In this document: in pieces, positions 27,213-35,842 of the stretch | How positions within the stretch are numbered: position 1 is the first letter of the stretch | Layout of the letters: each line of letters opens with the position of its first letter | Origin: JANYHH01 sp965249745 | GTDB lineage: Bacteria; Deinococcota; Deinococci; Deinococcales; JAAFIG01 | Direction of reading: 5' to 3' | Length of the DNA: 64,000 bases | Assembly (NCBI GenBank): GCA_965249745.1 | Contig: OZ252252.1 | Location: 4,960,001 to 5,024,000 of the forward strand | Position numbers and translations under genes: made by a program | The notes under the pieces: generated by a model | Told to the model about the DNA's origin: nothing | Database searches by the model: none | The model's input: only the letters and a program-made list of their open reading frames with translations

Positions 27213-27620
27213 TCATTCTTGCACAGGCGCGGTGAGGAAGGCTGCCGCCTCGAGCAGTAGGGCCCGAGTTTCGGGATGGGTCAGTTTTTTGAGGGCGTCT
27301 TGCACCGGGAAGAACGCCGCCTCGAAGCCCGGTTCTGGAATTGCTTGTTCGCTCAAAGTTCGCATCAGGAACCAGTGAATTCGGCGCGCCTCGCCTCTGG
27401 GATTGGTGTACTCGGTCGGCTCGAGGCGGCGTTCTATGCGGGCCGTCACCCCGCCCTCCTCGAGCACCTCGCGCATGGCGGCCGTCTCTCTGGTCTCGCC
27501 GGGGTCAATGTGGCCCTTCGGGAAGTCCCAGGAGCCGCCAGGGTAGCGGATCATCAGCACGCGGTCATTCGCGCCAAAGACCACACCGCCCGCGCCCTCG
27601 ATCCGCTTCATGACAGGCAT
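27213..27620 (-). CDS. NUDIX hydrolase
   Basis: The 135-residue protein contains an exact NUDIX box, GHIDPGETRETAAMREVLEEGGV, with the metal-binding REVLEE residues. This family hydrolyses nucleoside diphosphates linked to other moieties; the substrate cannot be read here. The ATG at 27620 follows GAGG by about 7 nt. It is transcribed away from the Lrp-like gene and separated from it by only 36 bp. Confidence 0.92.
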   Translation of the reverse strand: MPVMKRIEGAGGVVFGANDRVLMIRYPGGSWDFPKGHIDPGETRETAAMREVLEEGGVTARIERRLEPTEYTNPRGEARRIHWFLMRTLSEQAIPEPGFEAAFFPVQDALKKLTHPETRALLLEAAAFLTAPVQE

Positions 27621-27656
27621 TGTAAAACCTCAATCCAGATATGCGACAATCTGGGC

Positions 27657-27938
27657 ATGATTACCGCGATCGTGCTGGTGCGCGCCGCTCGAGACCGCAT
27701 CCCTGAAACCGCCGAGCGCTTGGCGGCAGTAAAATTCGTCTCAGAGTGTTACTCCGTGACCGGTGACTGGGACATCGTGGTGGTGCTGCGCTTTCCACAG
27801 TTTGAAGACCTGGACGACATTGTGACCGGGCAGCTCAGGAAGATTCCCGGCATTGAGCGCACTAGCACGATGTTGGCCTTCAAGGCCTACAGTCAGGCGC
27901 TCTTGGACCAGGCGTTCAACATTGGTCTCGAGGGGTGA
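27657..27938 (+). CDS. Stand-alone Lrp/AsnC ligand-binding (RAM) domain protein
   Basis: The 93-residue protein matches the RAM half of Lrp/AsnC regulators only: MITAIVLVRAARDRIPE, AVKFVSECYSVTGDWDIVVVLRFP, then IPGIERTSTMLAFKAY. No helix-turn-helix domain is present in frame upstream. Free-standing RAM proteins bind amino acids or effectors and may modulate Lrp-type partners. The ATG at 27657 follows a -10 GACAAT (27645-27650) with a 6-nt spacer and no ribosome site, so the message is probably leaderless; the longer frame upstream overlaps the NUDIX gene. Confidence 0.88.
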   Translation: MITAIVLVRAARDRIPETAERLAAVKFVSECYSVTGDWDIVVVLRFPQFEDLDDIVTGQLRKIPGIERTSTMLAFKAYSQALLDQAFNIGLEG

Positions 27939-28048
27939 GTCTCGAGGGGTGACGGAAAGCGCCTGAACCGGGACATGCCGGGGACAGGTTTCAGCGTCCG
28001 AGCATGTTTTGCTCCGGCGAAACGAACCCGCCAACCCCGTCCTCTATT

Positions 28049-28066
28049 GCAAACGGCCGTTCGCCC
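28049..28066. repeat. Imperfect copy of the GCGAACGGCCGTTCGC palindrome
   Basis: GCAAACGGCCGTTCGC with following CC matches, with one base change, the core of the perfect palindrome at 58947-58968, in a gene-free stretch after the Lrp-like gene. Confidence 0.5.
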
Positions 28067-28143
28067 TAGAGACCAAGGCAGGCTCGAGACTCATCTCGAG
28101 CTGCCCGTAGCACTTGAGATTGTCCTTAAACGTTGATGGCGTA

Positions 28144-30045
28144 TCAATCGGCGCTGCTAGGAATCAAGCCGTTGTTGTTGCGGTCGTTCTCCTCGAGCGG
28201 GCGCGGGCTTGCCTTCGGGTCACGCAGGGCTTCCAACAGGAACGGCGCGATCAATCCAAGTAAGAGTCCGACAACAGCGGCCAGCGCTATGGGCAAGGCC
28301 GCACCGTTAACCTTCCGGGTCGGTGGGAAAGCGGGCACTAAGAGCTGCGCCAGATTCCCGGCGCTGGAACGTTCGATCCGTAAATCGGTCAGTTTCTGAT
28401 CTAGCAGCTTCAACTGGTCTCGAGCCAAGTCTAGGTTCTGCGTCAGCCTGGATGACCGCAGCGTCTGGTCACTGACCCGTTGCTTCAGCGTGCTGATCCG
28501 CCCATCGAGTTCCTGCGCGTGTTGCTGCAAGCTGGCCAGGTTGGCGCTGAGTTTGGAACGGGTGGCGTCCAGGTCGCTGGTGAGGGAACGCAACCGCTGG
28601 TACTCGGGCGTGCCGCTGTCCAGGGTGCGCCCCGAAAGCGAAACACCGTTCAACCGAGCGGCCCGCGCTTGGGCGGCCTGGAAAGTCTGTTGGGCGCTCG
28701 ACAAGTCCAAGTCCACGCGCCGCCCGTTTTCCTCCAATTGCGCTTGGCGGCTGCGGTCGGTGCTGACCTGCTGACTCAAACGGGTTTGCTCGGCGGTGAT
28801 CGCGTCACGCTCGGCGGTGATGGCCTTCAAGTCGGTTTGTAATTGCACAGAGCTTTGTAGCAGCGTTTGATAGACAGGATTTAATTCTTGATTTTGAAGT
28901 TTCAGCCCGACCAAATCGCCCAGGTTTTGCTTGTTCTGCTGGATGGCAGCGGCAATCGCGGGATCGGCGGTGATCTCACGCTCTAAGGTCACGAGTTGCG
29001 GTTGCCCGGCGATCTGGCGCTTGGTCTCCGCGAGCCTGGCTTGCAGCGTCTCGAGGCGAGACTGATAGGTTTGCAGGGTCGCGTTGATCTGTACCAAGCG
29101 ACCTTCACCGCTCGAGATTCTGCCTTGCAGCAAGGAACGATCATCGCTGGCGCTGAAACCGCGTTTGGCTTCGGCGGCGACCGTGTATTTCGCTTGCGCA
29201 TCTTTCAGGGCCGCTTGCACGTCACCTCGGACGGCGGCCAGATCGGTTCCGGTGGCCGCAAACCCGGCGGCGTCGCTCGAGTCGCTCAATCCAATTGCGC
29301 GCTGCGCGGAGTTCAGTTCCGATTGCCGCAAACTTAGTTCGGTGCGAGCCTGTTCCAAACTGGCGCTGGTGTCGCTGAGTTTCGTGTTGAGCTGGCTGCG
29401 TTCTTCAATGGCGGCGTTCAGGGTAGCCTGATCCAAAGCCAGGGTCGTGGAGACGTTAAACGCCTGGTACTGCTTTTCGGCATCGGTCAGCGAACCCCGA
29501 GCCGTCTGCGTCTGCTTTTCCAGCGACACGATTGAATCCGAAAGCCTGATTTGCGGCAACTGGTTCAACGCCTCGAGCGTGAGTTTACTCCACACGTTGG
29601 CAATCTCGGCCGCCTGCCGAGCGGTCTCGGCTTTAGCTTCCATCGTCACCAGCGGCGTGGCGCTGGGAGCGACCCGCACGGCCGTGGAAGCCTGCTGGAC
29701 GAATTTCACTTTCAGGGTTTCCGCTAGACCCGTCGCGTCGCGCGGACGGCTGTCCTCTGGCTGGCTTTTCAAGACCGCTTCCAGGATCGGTCTCGAGAGC
29801 GCGATCGTCTCGATCTGTTCGCGGTTCAAGACCGGCGCGTCGCTGGTTTCGATCCGGTTTTCCAGCTTGGATTGAATCGTCGTGGTCTGAATACTGAGCG
29901 TGGTCGAGGCGCTATAGACAGGTTTGGCAAGAAACAGGACATACAACAGCGCCAACGTGGCCGCGATCACCGGTAGGACTACAATCAACCCCCAGTGCCT
30001 TTTCAAGATCAAATACAAGTCCCTGAGCGATAGTTCCTCTGACAT
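28144..30045 (-). CDS. Wzz/GumC-type polysaccharide chain-length or export protein
   Basis: The 633-residue protein has an N-terminal membrane segment (about residues 20-42) after LSLRDLYLILKRHWGLIV, the Wzz-type start, a long central region of heptad-rich coiled coil, and a second membrane segment near the C-terminus (LPIALAAVVGLLLGLIAPFLLEAL). There is no tyrosine-kinase domain. This architecture is that of polysaccharide copolymerases that set chain length or guide export of exopolysaccharide. The start is ATG 30045, which follows GGGGAGG; an upstream ATG at 30063 has no such site. No glycosyltransferase or export channel is nearby. Confidence 0.85.
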   Translation of the reverse strand: MSEELSLRDLYLILKRHWGLIVVLPVIAATLALLYVLFLAKPVYSASTTLSIQTTTIQSKLENRIETSDAPVLNREQIETIALSRPILEAVLKSQPEDSRPRDATGLAETLKVKFVQQASTAVRVAPSATPLVTMEAKAETARQAAEIANVWSKLTLEALNQLPQIRLSDSIVSLEKQTQTARGSLTDAEKQYQAFNVSTTLALDQATLNAAIEERSQLNTKLSDTSASLEQARTELSLRQSELNSAQRAIGLSDSSDAAGFAATGTDLAAVRGDVQAALKDAQAKYTVAAEAKRGFSASDDRSLLQGRISSGEGRLVQINATLQTYQSRLETLQARLAETKRQIAGQPQLVTLEREITADPAIAAAIQQNKQNLGDLVGLKLQNQELNPVYQTLLQSSVQLQTDLKAITAERDAITAEQTRLSQQVSTDRSRQAQLEENGRRVDLDLSSAQQTFQAAQARAARLNGVSLSGRTLDSGTPEYQRLRSLTSDLDATRSKLSANLASLQQHAQELDGRISTLKQRVSDQTLRSSRLTQNLDLARDQLKLLDQKLTDLRIERSSAGNLAQLLVPAFPPTRKVNGAALPIALAAVVGLLLGLIAPFLLEALRDPKASPRPLEENDRNNNGLIPSSAD

Positions 30046-30297
30046 TCGTGCCTCCCCATGCAAGCGTACTAATTTTACACCAGCCTGTACCCATCACTTA
30101 AATTGAAAAATGTACGTGCTATGTCAGGGCTTTATCAAGCTGTCCCAGCTCAGACCACATCTTTCTATCATAATCTGTGCAGAGTTGTATGTGTCGTCCT
30201 GGACAGAATTTCTCGAGGATTAGGATTCCTTGAAGAAATTCTCACTGAAGCTAGCTATTGCTGATCCTGAATTTTAGGTCACAGGGGCTGGCTTATT

Positions 30298-30960
30298 TTA
30301 AGTCTGCACCGTCAACCTGAGGCCAAACCGAGGAACGCTGTGATGCTGACCGCAACGCGGTTCGTAGGCTTCCGAGGCTCCAACCATGATGACAGGATCG
30401 TCAAAGCGGGCTGGCACGCCGTTCACCAAGCGCTGCGTGCGTGTGGCGGGTGCGCCGCACACGACGCAGATGGCGGTGAGCTTCTCCACGTGTTCGGCTC
30501 GAGCCAGCAGCTCTGGCATAATGCCGAACGGCTCGCCGCGAAAATCCAGGTCCAGCCCGCCACAGATGACGCGAACGCCCGCTCTGGAGAGTTCCAGCGC
30601 CAGCGGCACGAGACCGTCGTCGAAGAACTGCGCCTCATCGAAGGCCACCACATCCGGAAGCGTTAATTCCAGGGCATCCGGGTTTTCCATGCCAAACAGC
30701 GCCGGTTCTGGCGCGAGACCCAGATGCTCGCGGACCTCTAAGGTGGTACTAACAGGTATTGCCCCAGCGGTGCGCCCGGCGTGACTGGCGACCTTCTCGG
30801 CGTGATAGCGGTCGTCCATGCCGGGTTTGAAAACGCGTACGTCCTGCTTGGCGATCAGGGCGCGGGTCACGCGGCGAATCAGCTCCTCGGACTTACCGGA
30901 GAACATCGGACCGCAGATGACCTCGATGTGACCGGCGGGAAAGAACGGCTCGAGCGGCAT
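30298..30960 (-). CDS. tdk: Thymidine kinase
   Basis: The 220-residue type II thymidine kinase has P-loop GPMFSGKSEELIRRV, FDEAQFF (catalytic glutamate region) and a zinc-finger-like pair CVVCGAPATRTQRL with a later CGQHH. It phosphorylates deoxythymidine in the pyrimidine salvage pathway. ATG 30960 lies 7 nt after a leaderless -10 TAATCT (30968-30973). It stands alone between wzz-like and ricT genes. Confidence 0.95.
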   Translation of the reverse strand: MPLEPFFPAGHIEVICGPMFSGKSEELIRRVTRALIAKQDVRVFKPGMDDRYHAEKVASHAGRTAGAIPVSTTLEVREHLGLAPEPALFGMENPDALELTLPDVVAFDEAQFFDDGLVPLALELSRAGVRVICGGLDLDFRGEPFGIMPELLARAEHVEKLTAICVVCGAPATRTQRLVNGVPARFDDPVIMVGASEAYEPRCGQHHSVPRFGLRLTVQT

Positions 30961-31178
30961 GGGGAGCAGATTACCCTGGGGTGACGGGAAACTGGAAGCT
31001 GTGTCCCTGACAGGACCTCGAGTGAATTTGTGGCTTGAATCCGGAGGTCGTTGACGCAGATTGCAAACGCCTTCGGAGAAATGCGCGATAATGAACGGCA
31101 GACCGGGTTCAGACCCGGACGCACCGCGACGGCTCGAGACTTCACCCAGAGGGAACGAGCCTCGCCCAAAGGACTTTT

Positions 31179-31982
31179 ATGCGAACCCAGGCGATTCGCT
31201 TTTTCAACGGACCGAAACTCTACCCCTTCAAAACCGATCACGAGTACGCCGTGAACATTCAGGTCGTCGTCAACTCCCGGCGCGGGCTGGAGCTGGCCAC
31301 GGTGCGCGACGTGATTCGCGGTACGGGCGACAACGCCGCCGGAGAAATCCTGCGCCAAGCCACCCCGGACGACTTGCAAACCTGGGAGCGGCTGGAACTC
31401 GAGGCGAACGACCTGAAATGGTTCCTGCGCTCCAGGGTGAAAACCCAGAACCTGCGCGCCAAGATCGTGACCGCCGAGTTCACGCTGGACGGCGATCACC
31501 TGACCGTCTCCTATTCCAGCGAGGAGAAGGTGGAGTTGCGCGCTCTGATGCAGGAAATCAACACCCGAACCGCCGCTCACGTGCAGTTCAGCGCGGTTGG
31601 CGCGCGCGATCAGGCGCGGATTCTAGGCGTGCTGGGCGTGTGCGGCAAGGAGAACTGCTCGAGCCACCACCTTCAGGAGTTCACGCCGGTCACGATTCGC
31701 ATGAGCCGCGATCAGCAGCTCCCGATGAACCCGGAAAAGATCAGCGGTCCGTGCGGGCGCTTGCTGTGCTGCCTGCAATACGAGCACGAGATGTACCAGG
31801 AGATGTTGCGCGACCTGCCGCGAAAAGGCGCGAAGGTGTGCAGCACCGAGGACGAATCGCAGTGCGGCAAGGTCATGAAGCTGAACCCGTTAAAGCAGAC
31901 CGTAGAAATTAAGAGCGACGAAGGGCAATGGTTCGAGATCCCCAGGGCCCAGATTCGAGCCGTCAAGGGCGGGCAGGGCTAA
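31179..31982 (+). CDS. ricT: PSP1-domain protein RicT (YaaT)
   Basis: The 267-residue protein is a PSP1/RicT family member: VRDVIRGTGDNAA, the cysteine clusters GVCGKENCSSHH and GPCGRLLCCLQYE that hold an Fe-S cluster, and a C-terminal CGKVMKLNP. In Bacillus RicT with RicA and RicF forms a complex affecting RNase Y processing. The start ATG has AAAGGA about 6 nt upstream. No ricA or ricF neighbour is visible here. Confidence 0.9.
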   Translation: MRTQAIRFFNGPKLYPFKTDHEYAVNIQVVVNSRRGLELATVRDVIRGTGDNAAGEILRQATPDDLQTWERLELEANDLKWFLRSRVKTQNLRAKIVTAEFTLDGDHLTVSYSSEEKVELRALMQEINTRTAAHVQFSAVGARDQARILGVLGVCGKENCSSHHLQEFTPVTIRMSRDQQLPMNPEKISGPCGRLLCCLQYEHEMYQEMLRDLPRKGAKVCSTEDESQCGKVMKLNPLKQTVEIKSDEGQWFEIPRAQIRAVKGGQG

Positions 31983-32190
31983 ACTCACTTGGGAGGCGTC
32001 CGCGTTGTGTGTGTTCCCTACTTGTGCGTACATTTGCTACTCAATGTGAGAAAACCCTGTCGGCCCGACCGTTCAGTCTCGAGCTGCGCAGCCTCCGAAT
32101 CTTGGTTTCGTGTGTCGAATACTCGTGTCTGCCAGCCCTAGTTCGAGTTGAAGCGAATTCCCGATAGCTCAGTTTTTACTCGAGAAACGC

Positions 32191-34050
32191 TCAGAGCCTG
32201 GGACGGATTCGCAATTCCGCCTCAATGTGCTTGGCGCGCTCCGATTCACCCCGCGTCAGGTACCAGACCTCGAACCGAACCCCTTTTTCGTTCCAGTGAT
32301 TGACCAGACCGCGCAACTGGGCTGCCGTTTCCAGCGCGGTGTCGGTCGCATCGCCCCGAATGGCTCGAGCCTGGATGACGCGCTTGAAATTCTCGGAATA
32401 ACCGCCGCTAAACGCCTCGAGCCAGACTTGCAGCGTGGATAGGGACAGCGTGAAGCGGGTCCAGCGATGGTCGTCGAAAGCCTGCCGATTGTTGGCGGTG
32501 AACTTGTTGACGAGCGTCTTCCCGGCGTACCAGCCGCGCTCCGATAAGCGGTTCAGCGTTGCCGGTTCCATGTTCAGATTCGCGCCGCCCTCGGCCGGGT
32601 TGAGCTTGACGTGAACGATCCGCTCGCGGAAGCCTTCGACAGGAACGAGCGTATTGTCCGACCAGTTCTGCAAGGTATTGAAGAGTTGCGATAGAAAATT
32701 GCCCAAGGAATTGATCTTACCCAGCGTCAGGAAGCGTCCCTGGCGGCGGTTGGCCGGGATGAACACGTTTTTGGATTCGTCCTCGCTCTGCTCGTCGGAA
32801 GCACGAAAACCGCGCAGGTTGATGGCGAAGGTTGGGCGGTGCGGCAAGGGCGCGTCGAAAAAATGGACCGGGAAGTTGCTGGTCATACCGCCGTCACTGA
32901 ACCAGCACGGCTCCGGGGCTTGTTGCTCCGTGGGACGGGTGCGGTCCACGGTGTAGAGCTTGACAGCGCTCACCAGGAGCGGAAAACTCAGGCTCAGCCG
33001 CACGGCCACCACGACCGGCAGGTCCCTCGGGTTGGGCAAGGCGCACAGTCCGAACTGTTCGGCGGTATCGGAGGCTCGAGCGTGCAGCACCAGCCAACTC
33101 ACGACCCGCTCCGGGAACAGGGCGCGCATTTCATCGGGCTTGAAATACAGGTCTCTGGCCTCGAACGGAACCGTGTATGGCCGGGCGTGGGTCAGGCTGG
33201 TGGTGATGATCTGCAAGTTGATCTGACGGTGCGCGTCGTCCGGTCCCCAGAGATCACCGAAGGTCAACGGAGGGTGACTCGAGCTGGCGGCGGACTCGGG
33301 CGCATCGGACTTGCCCGAAACCTCGTCCAGTACATCTGTCAGCCAGGTCGTCAGGGCGGGTTCGCTCGGGTTCCCAGCACCCTCGAGACCGGTGCAGAGA
33401 CCGTAGGCGTTGGCTGGCAGGGCGCGCACCAGGTCAAAGCCGACGAAGCCGACCAGGAACAACACTTCCAACAGTAGCAGCACGAGTACGCCCGCCAGCA
33501 GGCGCAGCCAGAGCGGGATGAGGCTCTCAGCCAGCACGAAACCCACGATCAGGGCGGCGCTCGAGGCGGTCAAACCGAACCGCAAGGGTCGCCTCGCGTA
33601 TGCCCACCAACCCCGAGCGAGTAGTCCCAGGCCGATCTCGAGCGCTCTTGGAAAACCGCTTTGTGGTTTCTGGCGCAACACCTCGAGCACCGCCAGCAGG
33701 AAGCCGAACAGGTGGCGCGTGCTGGGTTGCGGTTGGAACAGTCGCAGCAGTCCGGTCTTGCCAGCGACGCTTTTCCCGAGTTCATCCGGCAGTCGCGCCA
33801 GGCGTGAGAAACCGCCGCTCTGACTGGTTCTCCCCTTTTCGGCGGCCGCCGCCAGCGCCGCGGCCAGTGCGCCCGCGCTGGTTCCACCGAGGTTGCGAAA
33901 CCGGTAGGTTTTAGCCAGTTCGCAGATTGCCAGCGGGTAGACCACGCCGCTGGTGATGCCGCCTTTCAGGACCAGATCGCACTCTAGCCCCGGCTGCTCG
34001 TAAGACTTTGCGTCTCGTAAGCGGTCTTTAGCAGAAGCAAAATCGTTCAT
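32191..34050 (-). CDS. Membrane-anchored patatin-like phospholipase
   Basis: The 619-residue protein has an N-terminal patatin domain: glycine-rich oxyanion segment LKGGITSGVVYPL, nucleophile motif GTSAG (serine about 58), and a catalytic DGGMTSNFP near residue 390. Between them is a membrane region (about residues 155-215) with two to three long hydrophobic segments. Patatins hydrolyse acyl chains from lipids at membranes. ATG 34050 lies 5 nt after a leaderless -10 TAAGCT (34056-34061). Confidence 0.85.
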   Translation of the reverse strand: MNDFASAKDRLRDAKSYEQPGLECDLVLKGGITSGVVYPLAICELAKTYRFRNLGGTSAGALAAALAAAAEKGRTSQSGGFSRLARLPDELGKSVAGKTGLLRLFQPQPSTRHLFGFLLAVLEVLRQKPQSGFPRALEIGLGLLARGWWAYARRPLRFGLTASSAALIVGFVLAESLIPLWLRLLAGVLVLLLLEVLFLVGFVGFDLVRALPANAYGLCTGLEGAGNPSEPALTTWLTDVLDEVSGKSDAPESAASSSHPPLTFGDLWGPDDAHRQINLQIITTSLTHARPYTVPFEARDLYFKPDEMRALFPERVVSWLVLHARASDTAEQFGLCALPNPRDLPVVVAVRLSLSFPLLVSAVKLYTVDRTRPTEQQAPEPCWFSDGGMTSNFPVHFFDAPLPHRPTFAINLRGFRASDEQSEDESKNVFIPANRRQGRFLTLGKINSLGNFLSQLFNTLQNWSDNTLVPVEGFRERIVHVKLNPAEGGANLNMEPATLNRLSERGWYAGKTLVNKFTANNRQAFDDHRWTRFTLSLSTLQVWLEAFSGGYSENFKRVIQARAIRGDATDTALETAAQLRGLVNHWNEKGVRFEVWYLTRGESERAKHIEAELRIRPRL

Positions 34051-34522
34051 GGTTGAGCTTACCCGCCCGCCTCGTGAAATACATTATGTAAATGACGTAA
34101 CAAGTGTGTACCTGCCCAACCCCAAGCCTTTGAGGGTTGCCTCGGAACTTTAGGAGAGTCAATCGGATCGCAAACCAGCTCCGCCAGAACCCTTCTTGAA
34201 AACGGCTCTAATTACCCTCGAGCCGGAATACAGAGCTTGGGAACCCATGCCACCAGGGATGCAGATGCGCTCGAACCGATTTTGACCCATCAACCCTCGA
34301 GCCTCCAATGGACGGCGTTTGCGACACTAATTCCCGATTCTTGGAGCTATTTTGCGGCTCCCCGATTGAAGTCTCTTGCGAATGGGCAGCGATGGCTTGA
34401 CAAAGCCTTTCGTGGGGATTACTCTCTCCCGTAAGCGCTTACGAAATCACAATTGGTCGTTCCTCCCCGAAATTCGGAGAGGGCGGTTCCAGTGCATTCG
34501 TGGCGACCACCCAGGAGGAAGT
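34051..34522. other. Regulatory region of the CUT1 sugar operon
   Basis: These 470 bases hold no gene. They contain the promoter and operator listed next and two CTCGAG sites (near 34217 and 34295), plus the patatin gene's -10 on the other strand. Confidence 0.6.
34397..34443 (+). promoter_or_regulatory. Promoter with LacI-type operator for the sugar ABC operon
   Basis: TTGACA (34397-34402), 17-bp spacer, TACTCT (34420-34425), then a perfect 14-bp palindrome CGTAAGCGCTTACG at 34430-34443 across the likely transcription start. A repressor bound there would block initiation; the LacI-family gene at the end of the operon (39438) is the natural candidate. Confidence 0.75.
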
Positions 34523-35785
34523 ATGAAGAAACGTTGGTTGCTGATCGCAGGCTCGGCCGCTCTGACCCTGACTATGGCTCTGGCCCAGGGCACGAAAACC
34601 GTCAATGTTCTCGGGGCTTTCGGTGGAAACGAAGCCAAGGTCTTCCAGAACGTCATCAACGCCTTTGAAGCCAAGAACCCGGAGATCAAGGTCAATTACG
34701 CCACGAGCGCCGATTTCAATACCGTGTTGAACGTGCGCGTGCAGAGCGGCGATTACCCCGACGTGGCCGCCATCCCACAGCCCGGCGTGATGAAGGACCT
34801 GGCCGCTCAGGGCGCGCTCGTGCCCCTGCCCGCCAACACCGTCAGCCAGATTCAGAAGGATTACTCGCCCGCCTGGGCAGAGTTGGGTCGTGGTAACGAC
34901 CGCAAGATTTACGGCGTCTTCCACCGCGTCAACGTCAAGGGTCTGGTCTTCTACAACAAGCCCGCCTTCGAGGCCGCCGGATACAAGGTCCCGAAGACCT
35001 GGGTGGAACTGCAAGCGCTGACCAAATCCATGGAAGGCTCTTCCGCCGCGCCGTGGTGCGTTGGTATGGAATCGGGCGCAGCCACCGGCTGGGTCGCTAC
35101 CGACTGGCTCGAGAACATCATGCTCCGCACCCAACCCGCCAGCGCCTACGACAACTGGATCACCGGGAAGCTCGCCTTCACCTCACCGGAAGTCAAGAAC
35201 GCCTTCAACATCGTGGACGGCATCTGGAACAACCCGAAAGCCGTGTACGGTGGTCGCAATGCTATCGCCGCGACCAACTTCCTGGCCTCCACCAAGGGCT
35301 TGTTCACCAAGCCCAACCAGTGCTGGCTGCACATGCAGGGCAGCTTCGCCACGGATTTCATGCAGGACGACATCAAGAAGAACTTGGACGCCAACGTCGG
35401 CGTGTTCATGCTCCCAATGATTAACACCAAGCTGCCGGTCACGATTGAAGTCGGCGGCGATCAGTTCGTGATGTTCAAGGGCAAAAACCGTCCGGAAGTC
35501 ACGAAGTTCTTGCAGTTCCTGGCGACTGGAGCCTCGGCTGACCCGTGGATCAAGGTCGGCGGCGGCTTGTTCCCACACAAGGACCAGACGGTCAGCCTGT
35601 ACCCGACGAAGCTGGAACGCGACTTCGCCAATATCATCCTGAGCGCTCGAGTCGCCCGCTTCGATGCCTCGGATGCGATGCCGTCAGCCGTTAACCAAGC
35701 CTTCTGGAAGGGCACGACCGATTGGGTCACCGGCACACCGCTGGATAACGTGTTGAAGGACATTGACGCGGCGTACAAGAAGTAA
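34523..35785 (+). CDS. CUT1 ABC transporter sugar-binding protein
   Basis: The 420-residue protein has a Sec signal peptide (MKKRWLLIAGSAALTLTMALAQ, no lipobox cysteine) and the usual extracellular sugar-binding features: VNVLGAFGGNEAKVFQNVINAFEAKNP, DVAAIPQPGVMKDLAAQGALVPL. It resembles alpha-glucoside binding proteins. ATG 34523 follows AGGAGG. The stop is followed by a stem-loop at 35799-35821, which probably lowers transcription into the permease genes, as is common for binding-protein genes. The operon's GH32 gene suggests sucrose or fructan-derived sugars as ligand. Confidence 0.9.
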   Translation: MKKRWLLIAGSAALTLTMALAQGTKTVNVLGAFGGNEAKVFQNVINAFEAKNPEIKVNYATSADFNTVLNVRVQSGDYPDVAAIPQPGVMKDLAAQGALVPLPANTVSQIQKDYSPAWAELGRGNDRKIYGVFHRVNVKGLVFYNKPAFEAAGYKVPKTWVELQALTKSMEGSSAAPWCVGMESGAATGWVATDWLENIMLRTQPASAYDNWITGKLAFTSPEVKNAFNIVDGIWNNPKAVYGGRNAIAATNFLASTKGLFTKPNQCWLHMQGSFATDFMQDDIKKNLDANVGVFMLPMINTKLPVTIEVGGDQFVMFKGKNRPEVTKFLQFLATGASADPWIKVGGGLFPHKDQTVSLYPTKLERDFANIILSARVARFDASDAMPSAVNQAFWKGTTDWVTGTPLDNVLKDIDAAYKK

Positions 35786-35798
35786 GCGCTAGGTTCTG

Positions 35799-35824
35799 GG
35801 GCGAGGGGACTTCCCTCGCCCTTT
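35799..35824 (+). terminator. Intra-operon stem-loop after the binding-protein gene
   Basis: A 9-bp perfect stem GGGCGAGGG (35799-35807) pairs with CCCTCGCCC (35813-35821) across a 5-nt loop and is followed by TTT. It probably acts as a partial terminator or 3' stabiliser so that binding protein exceeds permease. Confidence 0.75.
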
Positions 35825-35842
35825 GACATCTCGGAGGTTACT

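Noticed and set aside
31061..31912. 283-codon frame overlapping ricT in another frame
   Set aside because: The product is arginine/proline/glycine rich, as expected of a shadow; the ricT frame holds the conserved cysteine clusters.
35782..35791. GTAAGCGCT-like half sites at 35782 and 40720 as extra operators
   Set aside because: They match only half of the 34430 palindrome and coincide with stop-codon contexts, so chance is likely.
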